Source of the DNA: Scortum barcoo | Lineage: Eukaryota; Chordata; Actinopteri; Centrarchiformes; Terapontidae | NCBI GenBank assembly: GCA_023238725.1 | Contig: CM041545.1 | Coordinates: 15,097,782 to 15,161,781, forward strand | DNA: 64,000 bases | Direction: 5' to 3' | Shown: piece after piece, positions 26,223 to 39,378 of the stretch | How positions within the stretch are numbered: position 1 is the first letter of the stretch | How the letters are laid out: the number at the start of each line of letters is the position of its first letter | The notes under the pieces: model-generated | What the model was told of the DNA's origin: nothing | Seen by the model: only the letters and a program-made list of their open reading frames with translations | The model's database searches: none | Translations under genes and position numbers: made by a program

Positions 26223-27172
26223 GATTTCATATTAACTCTGCCGAGCTCCCTCCTCCTCTCTTTCTCAGTAACATTCCCCTGGCATGTTTGCACCTTCTTT
26301 TCTTTCCTGAATCTTGTGTCATTGTTATTTTTTTTTTCCTTCCCCGCCATGCCAACCCACCCACACACACACACACACACACAGACATACATATACGCAC
26401 TATACGCACTAGTTTCATTATTAAGCAATGCTGCAGAACAGTTTCCAGGAATACAAACTGAAAAAAAAAAAAAATGTCATGCCGCCTCTCTTACACACAC
26501 ACACACACACTCTCTCTCTTTCTCTCCCACTTCAAGCACTCCATACAGACAGACATGCACTCTGGCTTACTTACGTAAAAGTGTGCACACATAAAGACAC
26601 ACACACACATACGGCATAGGCAGCATAGGGAAGGAAATTACTGTGTACTCTGGCACGCAAGCACTCACCTGGAGAAACCAGCACACGACTTTCCTCTGCT
26701 AACAGTCTCTCTCACACATGCACAAAAAACGCGAGAGAGGTGAGTGTGTGTGTGTGGGGAGGGGAGAGCGCTCACAGTTATCCCAGACAGTTTTGACCTG
26801 TGTGAGCCAGTCTTCTGGTTAAAACGCACCATGGAGCCTCGGCACACACAAACACACCGGCAGCAGTCGGGACCAGGACGGAGGAGGAGTAAGTTGGGAG
26901 ATGGAAGGAGAGCACTCTGATGTACTCCGTCTGGTCGACTCTCTCTCTTTCACTTAAAGTGTCATTCCCACTGTCTCAGAGATGGTTCTCTGCTATCTGA
27001 CTTTTTCCTCTGTCTGTCTTCTATCTCTATATCCTCCAAAGCCCCATTCTCTCTGCTCACTGTCTGCTCTAGCACTGTCTCAAAGCCTCCCTCTGCCTCC
27101 CTGTCATTATCTCTCTCTCTGTTTCTCTCCCCTCTCTCTATTCTCCAAGGGTTGAATTCAACAAGTGCCGCT

Positions 27173-27174
<2 letters not shown>

Positions 27175-27238
<64 letters not shown>
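27175..27238. repeat. (AG)n microsatellite, about 32 units
   Basis: A pure AG run of about 63 nt, among the longest simple repeats in the window. It is flanked by CT-rich DNA on the low-coordinate side and by GT and GGA-rich sequence on the other. Confidence 0.95.
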
Positions 27239-27242
<4 letters not shown>

Positions 27243-28923
27243 TGGGGGTGAGAGAGAAAGAAAGCAGAGCACAGCAGAGCGAATCAATGATGAAAGGAGT
27301 GGGAGGCTCAGTGTGTGCGTGCGTGTGTGTGTGTGCATGTGTCTGCGCGCGTGTGTCTGATCAATGCAGTATCTATACGTCGCAGGGAGTGGGAGGGAGA
27401 GAAAAACACAGGCTACAGTTACAGACGGAGACAGAGACTGGGCAGAGCTAGAGAGAAGCAAAGGAGGGAGGGGAGGGAGGGGAGAGTTGAGACAGAGAGA
27501 AAGTCATTTGAGGACAGTACGAGTAGAGAAAGACAATTAGGTTGAAGCAACTTCTGCCACTTGCCCCTGGACACAGATGCCTATATGGTCTAACAGAAAG
27601 AGGAGGGGAGTGACTAAGACAAAAGAGAAATGAGAAAAAGCTTGCAGAGGTCATAGCAGCCATTAATTAATTAGACGTCGAATAGTGAAACTTCTGAAAT
27701 CCCTGTTTGACGCAAGTCTGGGGAGAATGCGTCATGTCTTGGTAAAGCAAAGCTTTACTAAACTGGAAGCTTTAAATATACACACTGCAGTAATCCTCTA
27801 ATCCTTGCAATTGTGGAATCAAAAAAGGTTAATAAAAAAAATGCTGTTATTTCAAGGTATTTCCTATTTTCTTACAATCTGTGGAAGACAATAGTTAAAA
27901 AAAAGAGGTTTTACTTTTGAGCAAGTGCTGGTGTATTTTCTCTGAATCATGCAAGGACCTCTCTGCCAAACACCTACACACGAGCGGAGAGAAAGTTCTG
28001 TCTTCACGCAAGACTATTTTGTGTTTCTACATGAATTGATAAATTAAATGATTAATTTACGCCTCCGCGTTGGCGCCTCGGCTTATTCAGGTGACATTTC
28101 AGTGTTCGCTGCTGTTTCTTTTTTTTTTTTATTATTTGACCAGCACGTGGAAGGCCTCCCTAAATGTTGCTTGATGTGGATGAGGGAGGACAAGAGCCAG
28201 ATGTCACAGTCTGTGACAGGGAAAGGAAGATAAAAGACAACAGCTAACAGACAGGATAACTTCCAGAAAGATGTGCGTGGGAAGATAAGAATTCACAATT
28301 GCTGTGACAGATGAGTAAGTGCATTTTTACAGTATGTGCGGACGCATACACACACATCAACACACACGCACTCATGTACATGTTGCATTACTCTTGCATT
28401 TAACAACAGAAGCACAATGGAGGAAGCTCTCTGACCTCTGCGCCACATTTTGTAGACACACAAAGGCAATGAACTTCTCAGCAAGTGATTTCAAAATCCA
28501 TCTTTTCACCTCGTTGCTGAAAAAATAAATTAAAAAGCTGATGCAGATCATTTCTGTATCTGAGCGTGTCCCCAGAAAGTATCCAGACTTCTTTATTTTT
28601 TTCTGCCAGAGAAACCTCAAGTGGAGAAAGTTGTGCTAAACTGAACAAACTTTTACTCTTCAGTCACAGCGGAAATATGAAAGGGAGGATATCACAAAGC
28701 GTTGAATACAGTGAGTCAGACTTTGGTGTAGAGAGCTTTGCCCCAGCAGTGTGATATCTGCACGGCACATATAGGCACACATGAGTGAGCACACACAAAA
28801 AGCACAGTCAAACGCAGGAGACACAAATCCGCAAACAGCCTAATGCAAACAGACATACACACACACGCTCCCCATGCTCTCTCTCACACACGGTCAGGTA
28901 ATCTCCCCGTGCACACTCAGCAA

Positions 28924-28960
28924 TACACATTCTGTTTGTTTGTCTGTCTGTCTGTCTGTG
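28924..28960. repeat. (TGTC)n microsatellite
   Basis: Tandem TTTG and TGTC units, followed after about 75 nt by a poly(C) run at 29035-29044. Confidence 0.85.
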
Positions 28961-29615
28961 AACCTGCCAGACTGCTTGTCCGTCGGTTAGTCCATCAGTT
29001 ATCGTCACTGTTGTGTCCTTTCATCGCCTCTTGCCCCCCCCCCCACCCCGTCTCCCTTTTTCTCTATCCTTCCCGCCCTGCATACCACATACCCACTGTC
29101 TCTCTCTGCCAATTAATGCACACAGGGCTGCATTGCAGTGAGGTTGGCGCGTGCCACGGCAGCAAGCACAGTACAGAGTCTACAGACACATGCATGTACA
29201 TGTACGTGCCAGCCAGGGCAGAGCGAGAGAGAGGAGAGGAGGAGGGGGTGGGGAGGGTGGGTGAGGGAAAGAGGAAGAGGGGGAGGGGAGGGGGGGAGAG
29301 GGAGAGAGAAAGAGCAAAGGAGAGTGAACGGAGAATATGTTGAGTCAGGCAGACAGGACGGCAGTATGCTACACATGTGCTACACACATACACACAGCCG
29401 CATGTTCACCAAAATGTATGCACAAATGAATATGAAACAAAATGCGCATGTATGTGATGTGTACAGTAAGTCCACATGGAATCTGAAGGCGTACACACAA
29501 ACACACGCGCACATACAAATCGCAAACCCTCCTGCATTAAATATAGACTTTGCACATCCCTGATAAAAAAACATGTAAGGCATGAACTCTCTCAACTTGT
29601 TTGCCCAACGAGTGA

Positions 29616-29645
29616 TTATATATGTGTGTGTGTGTGTGTGTGCGT
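29616..29645. repeat. (GT)n microsatellite
   Basis: A GT run preceded by ATATAT. Confidence 0.85.
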
Positions 29646-30557
29646 GTGCTCTCTGCTTGCTTGTGTCCTCATTTCTTACTGTGTGCGTTTGCATTTCTAT
29701 GTCAAAGTTTCTCTCGCATACCAAGGCGTGTGTTTATAATCATCGTCATATACCCGGCTGTGACTTTTGGCACTGTATGTCATTTATTTCTGTGTGTGCG
29801 TGTATGTGTGTGTGTGCTTGTGCGCTTGTAGAGTTGAGATATGAGATTTGAATGCTGTTCTGATTGCTGTTGTCTGCTTTGTTGGAATGTGTTACATCCA
29901 TTTTAATCAAGGATTCATACCTACGCACAGTGTTATTATTACTGTAGCAGCAGGTCCAGGCATATTTGAATAATATGAAGAAATGAGACGATTCGCCAGA
30001 TGGCACACACACACATGCACACACACACAGATTTAATTACTAGTTATACTGTAGCTACCAAATGACAATAGGGTAAAACTCAAACATAAAACCATAAAAG
30101 TCATGCACAGGTATGATTCATGTATTAGCACTTCGTGGAAGTTCAATCTCGAAGTTGAAGTCACTCTAACTTTTATTAAAGATGTAGATGGAAAAAAGCC
30201 AGCTAAGCTAAACACATTTCAAGAAGACAAATATTGATAAGTGATAATATGAATTAATAGCTCAGTTGAAGTGCAGCAGTCTGCAAAAAAAATGAAGCAA
30301 ACTGAGAGAAAATTTGGGAGCATGCTGAACAGAACAGCACCTTCCCCTCTTCCGTATGTTGCTTCTATACAATCTCAATATGAACAGTCCCCTCGTTATA
30401 AATATTCAGATCCTGCAGTTGTTCTCATGTCTAAAGTGTACCAGACAACAGATTCTATCCACGTTGAGACGGCAACGCTCCCTGGCAACAGTTCTACCAA
30501 TCGGGACCGAGCGGGTGTCTGCCTGCCTGAGTCTGTCTGAGTATCATTATGGGATGT

Positions 30558-30629
30558 CGAGAGAGAGAGAGAGAGAGAGAGACTGAGATAGAGGGAGAGA
30601 GAGAGAGAGAGTGAGAGAGAGTGAGAGAG
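30558..30629. repeat. (GA)n microsatellite, interrupted
   Basis: GA runs broken by CTGAGATAGAGG and GTGAGA variants. Confidence 0.9.
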
Positions 30630-30718
30630 GCTGCTTATCACTGCTTATAATGCAACATCATTCTCCGTGAATAGACCCCGCTGGGTGAAGTTGTCTGCAC
30701 ATAGTCAGGATCAAAATC

Positions 30719-30768
30719 ATCTTTTCTTTTTTTTTTTTTAAAAAAAAGAAAAAAAAAAGAAAAGAAAA
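30719..30768. repeat. Poly(Y)/poly(R) inverted repeat
   Basis: A CTTTTC-T(n) arm is followed directly by an A(n)-GAAAAG arm, giving a near-perfect T-rich/A-rich fold-back of about 19 bp per side. Confidence 0.75.
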
Positions 30769-33700
30769 TTGTCTCCCTATGATTCACACAGTTATGTAAC
30801 AAACAGACAACTATGAAATTATTTGTTGTGGGTTGAATATTGTCTGGTATCTTTCCACTTGTATTCACTCAATATGTACCAATAATGTAACTTGTGGTGT
30901 GACTTGGAGGAGAATAGAAAAAGGCTGAGTTTCAGGTGTAACTAATGGCACAATGCTGTCTGTGAATACAGAGTCACTTAGAAAATCACATACCAGGGAA
31001 GGACGATGTGACCTAAAACTTGTATCATAATAACTTGACACCAATTTTTTTTTAAAACCCATGATTAATTAATTTATTGTGCTGGCTCACTTGTGATTTC
31101 TTAGTCCCGATCAATACAGTACAGCCACTTCAGAGTTTATGAACTTTTGGACTGACTAAATTGTTTAACCTCTGATTATATGTAAGATTACCATGACGCT
31201 GAATCTAAAGTCGCCTGTGCTGCTCTTCTAGCAGCTATAATCAATATTTTTGTATAACTAATTGATCATGCGAGACATGTGTAATGTTTAAAGGGATCGC
31301 TTGTAGTGATAAACCCCACGTCAGATTTGTTTTGTTTTTCTGGCCCTCAACTTGATCATTTTGGTTCACACTCACTGCTCTGCTGCAGCAGGCAACTTTG
31401 TTCAGCAAGAAACTGTTTGATAAACCTGACTGTAACCCACCTGCAACAAAAAGCAGACAGACAAAGTCAGGGGCTAGCTGGTGGTATTGTGCCGTATTTA
31501 GCACCGTGTGCATTTATTTTTTCTCAAAAGTCGGTAGAGGCCAAAAATGGAGTGAAAAAGAGAGAGAATGAGAAGCATAATTTCAGTAATTTGATACATT
31601 TGAGGTAAAGCTAGGCCCTATCACATACGCTATTTGTGCCAGCTGTTACTGTAATCAATCGTCACCTTTGATTTCCCCTAAAACCAAAAGCCAAGCTGTC
31701 ATTTGTGCAAAAGGAAGAATAACATCCATCCATTTTCTAGTGCAGGGACAGGGGATGAACACGGCACGCGCGTATACACAGCTATGTAAATGTGCAGCAG
31801 CTTTGTGCAGGAAGACGGCATTGCAGCAAGTTAATGACAGTCGCCTCTTAGTGCGCACAAAACTCTGACATTTCACAGTGGTTGGGGACTTTATCAAACA
31901 CAAAGCTGTGACAGAGAACTCCTGTAACAGTGGGCTACCTGTCAGTTTGGCTTGTCATCGCGGTGATGCGCGTGAGAGGAACGCAGACGGTGGGAAAGAC
32001 AGAGAAAGAGCATGTGAGTGTGTGTGTGCATGTGTTTGAGTGTGTGTGTGTGTGTGTGTGAAGCGATCCTCCTGAGGCAAAGGCATTGCTAATGAACTCC
32101 AAGTGGCTGTGGGAGGTAAACAAACAAACAGTAGCAGCGGCTACTACATCACACCACACTCTGGTGACTGGGCCATCGGACCGGCTGCGCATACACAAAC
32201 TCATCAGCCCACGTACCCTTGAATATACATGATGACTTTTGGGCGTACAGTCGAGAGTTGAAGAGATAGGAATGGGAGTGGGGGTGATCGAAAAGGTACA
32301 CGAGGGGAGATTAAATTGAGAGTGGCGAAAAAGGGAGGAGTGGAGCGGAGGAGATAGACGAACAAAAGGAGAGAGGACAGAGAGAGGGAGTGTGTGTGAA
32401 AGATGCAAATAGAAAAGAACAAGAGAGAAGTTGACAAAGCACAGTCACAGGGAGAGGAGAGTTAGAGAGGAATAGGGAAATGAGGCGGAGAGATAGAAAA
32501 AAGGTGAAGCTCAAAAAGAGTTCTGATTAGGAGAGAAACTGTGCAAGTCAAGACGGCCAAAAAATACAGAGGCCTGGGAAGAAAATGCTGTAAAAAGGGA
32601 AAGAAATCAAAATACTAGTGGCTAAGCTGACCCGATTGACTGTACCAATCAGATTCCCATTCAAAACTTCAGATTAAATTGGGCAACAACTTGGTATATG
32701 GTGTGATTTCATTTCAAACAGTTGAATTTGGTGTCTGCTTTCCAGAGCAAGGCAGGAGACGAAGCCAAGTGATATCAACAATCTGACACTTTGTTCTAAT
32801 CAAAAGAGATTCCACCTCCACATTACTGACTCCAAAATGTCAGCTCCACCAAAGACGCTTCCCAGACTGCCATTTTCTTGGAACGAAAATCTATATGACG
32901 GAGGAAAAGGGAAGAGAGTGCAGTATAGCATGCGAGCAACAGGGGGAAAATGTTAAAAGGGACAAAGGGAGTTGGATTTTTCGGAAATACTAAGCTCATA
33001 TTGCAGAAGCGAGGAGGCCTGCAGGTCGTTCCAGTTTATAGCAACACATAAGTGTGACGTTAGAGTGGCAGGGAAACTCGGGCCCAGGGCTCACGCAAGA
33101 CTGAGATATTTTGAACAAACACTGACACAAGAGCGAAAATTCCCCATTTCCAACTTAAAAGGAAGCTACGTAAGCAGCACAGGAAGAAAAGAAAAGAGGG
33201 AAGAGAGAGTCCACCGACACGAGAAATGATTCAGGAGCCGTCGGTAGAATGAGCGTTTGTATGTTAGGCAGCAGCATGCGTGTCTGTGTGTGTGTGCAGA
33301 CAAGGATACAGTATACTGCACCATGACTGCCATGTGATATCTCTTTTTTGGGACAGTTTCTTAGTAATAAATCCTCTACATTGGCATCAGCTCGCAGCTG
33401 CCATGTGACTGGTGGGTGTCCAAAATACAACACAGAACTGTACATTTTCCACAAGCCTGAGGGCGCTAATTTCATGCTGGCTCGCACTGATCCTCTGCCA
33501 GCTAAGTATCAGTTTTGATGGGCTCAGGCTGATTTGTTTCTCACCTTTGCCTGTTTGGTTATTTCAAGTATCACCCTGACATTGCTTTAAACTAACTGGT
33601 CATCGGAGAGCAAACTGATGTGAGTATCATTTTTGGTGTGCGTGGCATCTTTAAGTATATTTTAATTGCACGTTTAGGGACTGATTGTCTAGAAAAAAAA

Positions 33701-36700
33701 GGGACTGTAAAGGAAAAGGAAGGGTTGTGCAGTTTTTTTCTTATCTTCCACCTTCATGATGGTAGGATTTATTGTAAGGCTGTTGTTCCAGACTCAGTTA
33801 GTTTTAGCCACTTGTACCTAAAACAGTGGCAACAGCGTGAACGGAGCTTCATAAATAAAGCAGCAGAGAACATTATAAAACTTTTTCATGGTACAAAGTT
33901 AGGTGTATGTGAGCAGTAAACTGTCCATACACAGAGAACTCCGCATGAAACAAACATAACTTGCCCTTGGCTTCACAGTGGGGGTGTTGTACTCCCGCCT
34001 TGTGACTCTGCTTTAACAAAGACATCGGTTTACACTCGGGAGAAGCTTTTGTGGCGTCTCAAATGTGCTCCCTCATTTCCAAACTGCGCCATGGCAGGGA
34101 GTGTGCTGGTATAAGAAGGAGCTAATTGGCTGTAGTTGATGCCTGCCTTTCGAGCACCATGATAATTTATTCCTGCAAGTACAATTACAAAGCAGGTGTG
34201 TCACTTCTGTGCTAGCGCTCCTGGCCACATCTGAAATCTGATACTCGAGTATGCTAAAACATGGAGGAGTTGTGCAGTAGCTTGCACTTTCTTTCAAAAG
34301 CACGGGGCTCTAAACCCCACTGATATCCTCCTTAACGTGACTGTCATCTGGCGACAACAGGGGCCTGCAAAGTGTCACTGACTGTCACAGAAGGTCCGCT
34401 ATTAGGTTAGATTTCACAGGCGGTCCGTATGTTTCCGAGCGTATGTGTATCGGCGGTGACACTCCCTATGCATTTGTTCCAAACATGATTTGATTTCCAC
34501 GGCGCATGAGACAGTAAAGCATGGAGGAAATGGGATGAATCAGCATGAAACGAAGGCATATCAGTCGATCCGGCACACGCATATACTTCACAGAAAAGAG
34601 ATACCAAGTGGAAGGAGCTGGTTGAGAAAAAGTGCCAACTATACTGTGCATGCAGCGTGCATCTCAATATTTCTCTGTTGAATATGTTGACTTAGAATTA
34701 AAACAAAAATATTTTTTTTAAAAAGGTGCTGCTTATTCATGGTTTTGTCATGCCCAAGTTGAAGGTGCCCTGTGGTGTTTTCTTGTAAACGAACTAAAGT
34801 TATACATGCGTCAAGTGTCACTCACCATAGTGTGTATCCTTGAGATCTCATAAACCCGCTGAGTTCATTTTCTTAGAACACATCTTATATTTCAGACCTT
34901 GAATTGTTTGCCCTCTTGCAGTCTTTCTCTTAACTGTCTTGGTTGGCGCACTGCAATGTTTCTTTTTTGTATAAGCACAAGCAACTGCCTATCGTGAGGG
35001 TGGAGTACATCACCCGGTTAAATGGTGACTGATACAAACGAAAAAAACAGGTAGCCACATGTAAAAGCATCGCTCCATATTGCTACTAGTAGTTACCAAA
35101 AATCTACATGGTGCCTTTAAGGGCACTACTAAATGAGAAACGTTTACATTTTTTTCTGTGTTTACCATACCAAACATTTTTCTTCCACATGTCTTTCACT
35201 TTGGGGTGCTGCACTCTTTTGTCTCTACTCATTTGTTGGTTGGTTGGACATGTTGTTTTTTTTTAATATCGCATCTGTGATCTTTGTCTATGAATATTCT
35301 TAGTCATCCGGGTCAAAAGCTATCTAGAAGTCAAAGCCAGCTGGATTCGCTCTTTCAGAATCATTCAAGGAGCTCCATCGGCGGGGGAGTTCCCGCGGCC
35401 CTCAAACCTCAAACAGTTAAGTTTTCACTGGGGGAGTTTCAAGCCGATAACACAAACAAACAAAATGTGTGGTTTTGATCTCATGCAAAGTAAAAAAAAA
35501 AAAAGAGATAGAAAATTGCAAGGGGTTATTGATCCGATTCACACCACCATCTGAAAATAACTGTACTGCTACGTGGAGATATTGGGAGTGTTCCTTTAAA
35601 AAATCACTAGGTCTTATTGGTTATGCAGTAAAATATAAAAAATACAGCTATTGTTATTGGAAGGGCTGGTACCAGATCTCTGGGCTTGCAGTTGCTGAGG
35701 TACAGCTCCATACATCAGACTAAAGGCCTTTAAAAGTTGGAACCTTTTCTGATTTAGGCTGAGGAAAAATCTTCTGGGGTAAAAACAACAGCGCAGACTG
35801 GAATTTAAACACCATTTCATCACCTTTTGTCACGGGCCTTGTTTAACTATACGGACCATTTCAGGGCTTCAAATGTGAACGTATCTTTTGAAGTGTTTTG
35901 TAATGTTAGCGAGTCTGTGGCATTTTACCTATTGGAAACATAACATGTTTTCAATGACAAGCTCTATAGGCATTCACGTGCTGGAAGAACGTGACATGTT
36001 ATGCCAGTAGCTGGTCATCCAAAGACAATACAAAAATGTGGATAACAGCTGCAGCCACAATGTCAATCAAATGGGGGCAAGGCATTTAAACAACATATGA
36101 AATGAGGCTGCGCTCTTACAAGGTTGTTTAATTTAACAAACCACATTGGAAAAATGATTAAAGAAAGAACTTGAGCAATCGTATGTTAGTTTCCAGCGCA
36201 TATAGCATGGCAAAAGAGTGAGCGACGGGAAGGGAGGGGCGGAGAAGTAGAAGAGAGGGTGGCGATATGGAGGAGCAAACATGCCATTTTGATCGCCCCG
36301 CGCTGTCATCTCCGAGCTGAATGTTCTGCAGTGACACATGCGTGACATCAGAGCAGCCCAACATGACCGCCAGAGGAGCCCAGCGCAATGCAAAAATGAG
36401 GACACATCTTTCAGCATCAGTGCCCCACTGTCTACAGACAGGCTCACACAAACACACACCCACACAAAGACATACAGAGAGAGCAGTGCCCACAGACCGA
36501 GAGCCCCATGTACATTTTTCAATTAGAGCAGGCAGAATGCTTCGATTCATGGGCTTGCATGGAAAGAAGAAAAAAACAGCAGGGGAACGAAATGCTGTTT
36601 GATATCATCATCATCAGGGTAGGTGAATCAAAAGGATGTCTCATGACGTGCGGCAAAAGATTTCCCATGATAAAAACTCATAACGCCGTCTTGTGTTGTA

Positions 36701-36960
36701 ACGTGTCATAAAAGTGTTCATTCAAAAGCGTGCTGCAATACACGCCTGACGTTTGTTCAAGCGTGCTGCGAACATACAACCTGCTGCGATACATACACAT
36801 TTATTTTGAGTGCATACCTTTTCACCCACTGACACACACACACACACACACTACTGTACACCTAACCCCAACCGACCCCCACCCACACACACACACACAC
36901 ACACACTACCTTTCAGTGAGCTGAGAATCTTCCAGTCAGCACCAGACTAAGCTAGCATAC

Positions 36961-37016
36961 GTGTGCTCAAATAACATGTCACCTCAGTGTGCATCTCAAA
37001 TAACATGTCACACTCA
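36961..37016. repeat. Short tandem duplication of about 28 bp
   Basis: Two neighbouring units share GTGTGC, CTCAAATAACATGTCAC and CTCA with small differences. Confidence 0.8.
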
Positions 37017-37449
37017 GGCTCAAAACTCTCTTTACACTGCTAAAACACCGAAAAGCACCCTGACCTGTTACGTACAGAGTTTGTTTATCTCTGTCTCGAG
37101 TCAGAATTGAGTAAACAACATCTGGGAAAAAAAAAAAAAAAAGGCAGCACCCTCACACAGCAGCTACAGCTCGTGGTAGTTCCACAAAATTAACACGCAC
37201 ACACACACACACAAGTGAAAGGCAAGAGGGTTACAACACAGATTTCTATAGTGTTTCCAGGAACCCATCGCAACCCAATCCAAACTTGCATGACTGTAAT
37301 TGCTTGCTGTTACATGAATGTGTACAAAGATATCATCATTATAATACTGTTCCTTGAGAAGATGACATAAAGTAAAATAAAACGAAGGCGTTCAATAATA
37401 TTAAACAATATGAAGAAATGTGGCCTATACTGGTTTTCACATAGCCACA

Positions 37450-37770
37450 GGTTCAGCATTTTGGGAAATATTTGTTTGTTTCCTTGCCAAAATGTTACAT
37501 GAGAAGATCTTTGCCACATCCGCATTCGTACAGTAAATATGAAGCTAGCAGTCGCTTAGCTTAGCTTAGCACAAGGACTGGAAACAGAAGGAAACAGATA
37601 ACCTGGCTCTGTGCAAAGGTAAAAAAAAAAAAAAAATCTCTACAGCTCACAACTTAACGTGATGTGTCTCTTTGTATTTTATTTAATCCATAAAAAAAAA
37701 AAAACTGAGTGTAAGCACAACAACTTGTGGGGCCTTTTGTGTCGGTATATAGTTTTGACTCTTTAAATGG
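37450..37770 (+). mobile_element. Dispersed percomorph repeat (TTAGCTTAGCTTAGCAC family), non-autonomous
   Basis: The order of motifs is GGGAAATAT, TTTCCTTGCC, ATGAGAAGAT, TAAATATGAAGCTAGCAG, TTAGCTTAGCTTAGCAC, GGACTGGAAACAG, ACCTGGCTCTGTGCAAAGGT and TTTAATCCAT. I recognise it from memory as an extremely common repeat in introns of spiny-rayed fishes. It encodes nothing. I do not assign a formal class name. Confidence 0.6.
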
Positions 37771-38009
37771 TGTAAGTTAGTTGTTGCAGTCGGAATAACC
37801 GCACAACAAACTACATTTCTCGCATTTAATAAATATATTACAAACCAATGAATATCTGAAAAAAATGTCAAGTCAGAGTGGCATTCACCTTCCACAGGGA
37901 ATACAGCTGTAATGAAAGCATCAGGTAGGTAACGCTGTGATTTAGCGGTAATTGCTAACGCATGTTAGCTGTGGGGGTATGTGAAGGGTGGGAAGGGCGA
38001 GGTGGGGGC

Positions 38010-38290
38010 TGCAGTGAAAACCACCCGCCTCAGATTCCTGTCTTTTTCCACTGGCCCCTACCAGCACTGTGCCAGGCTGTTAAGACATGAAGAGCACATA
38101 CAGGACGGGTCATCGCCACAGAGGAGGGGTCAGCCTCGGCGCTCTCCGCACTTATTACCGTATGCACTAATTAGCAGGCTTTGTTTACTGGCAGGAGTCT
38201 TGAGAGAGGCTTGAAGTTTGCAGCAATTTAATTATGTACAGCAAACAGCAAAAGAGCATGGAAAATTGAGGTGGGCTGCGAGGATAAATG
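38010..38290. promoter_or_regulatory. Candidate conserved non-coding element in nacc2 intron 1
   Basis: A non-repetitive block free of simple repeats in an otherwise repeat-rich stretch. It contains GCACTAATTAGCAGG (homeodomain core TAATTA), TTTGTTTACTGG (forkhead-like) and AATTTAATTATG. Its composition is like vertebrate developmental enhancers. I cannot test conservation here. Confidence 0.3.
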
Positions 38291-39129
38291 CCATTCAGTG
38301 CTTTCGTTCTCTCTCTCTCTCTCTGTCTACTTCTGTGTATGTGTGTGTGTGTGTATATCTGCATGATTCCGTGGGGTTTATTTATGTGTTTGTGAACGCG
38401 TGTGTGTTTGTGCACGTCTGCGTGCGTCATCCCCCGAATTATAGGTTTGACTTTCACAGTAAATCTAATGTCCCCCTCGCTGAAACTCTAAGGATCGGAG
38501 AAAATTATCCTAAACCTTTTCAGGCTGTTGCCACTACTTCAGTTACTATGAAGCCCTTCGCAAAGATAGAGGGATGTAAAAAGTTGATCTCAGCCCACAC
38601 ATTTTTCTCACGCATCATTTAAGTGAATGCCTTATGGTCATGTGCCCTGACGTACTGTAAATTAAATACACAAAAAGGAGTTCAACCAAGGTTCCCAGAC
38701 AGGAAACCGAGAGCCAGGTACTGCTAAGAATGATTACACAAGTATGAACAACTTGGAAAATCTCTTACGCTTTTCAGAATTGCCTCTAATGCACATTGCA
38801 TTGACACAAGTGAAGTAAGCTCTCCATAAGGCTACATCACCTTCATGAATTCTTAATGTGCTGATGCCACAAATACCATGAAATGAGGCAAAATAGCTTT
38901 GACTATGAAGTATTATTGTGCAAAATCTAATTTTCCGTCAAGTTTGCGAACGCGATCTCATGACTGCATCAGAAACACATCCTCGTCATACTTCTCAGCC
39001 CTCTGTAATTCTCTGCGACGGCTACGTGCTCCTATTCATGCTGAAAATACTTGGAACAATCAAATGTGCACAGGCTCTCTTTTCTTTTCTTTTTTTTTCT
39101 ACTCCAGCACAAATGCACAGACATACACA

Positions 39130-39131
39130 GT

Positions 39132-39162
<31 letters not shown>

Positions 39163-39215
39163 ACACACACATCACACAACACACACACATCTACACACAC
39201 ACACACACTCACACA
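39130..39215. repeat. (AC)n-rich compound microsatellite
   Basis: AC runs interrupted by AT, TC and AAC. A second simple repeat, GA-rich, follows at about 39309-39378. Confidence 0.9.
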
Positions 39216-39308
39216 ACACAGGCACGACATTCATGCCATGTGATCTTGCTAGGCATTATGCCAACGGCCAAACATGTCACTTACCAGAAATCTCTGAGAC
39301 AGAGCAGA

Positions 39309-39330
39309 GCGAGAGAGCGAGATAGAGGGG

Positions 39331-39367
<37 letters not shown>

Positions 39368-39378
39368 AAAGAGAGAGA
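39309..39378. repeat. (GA)n-rich tract
   Basis: A purine-only or nearly purine-only tract of GAGA and GGGA units about 100 bp after the AC compound repeat. Confidence 0.85.

Noticed and set aside
26025..26594. 189-codon plus-strand open frame
   Set aside because: Composed largely of translated CA and CT repeats (HTHTHT, SLSLS) with no family similarity.
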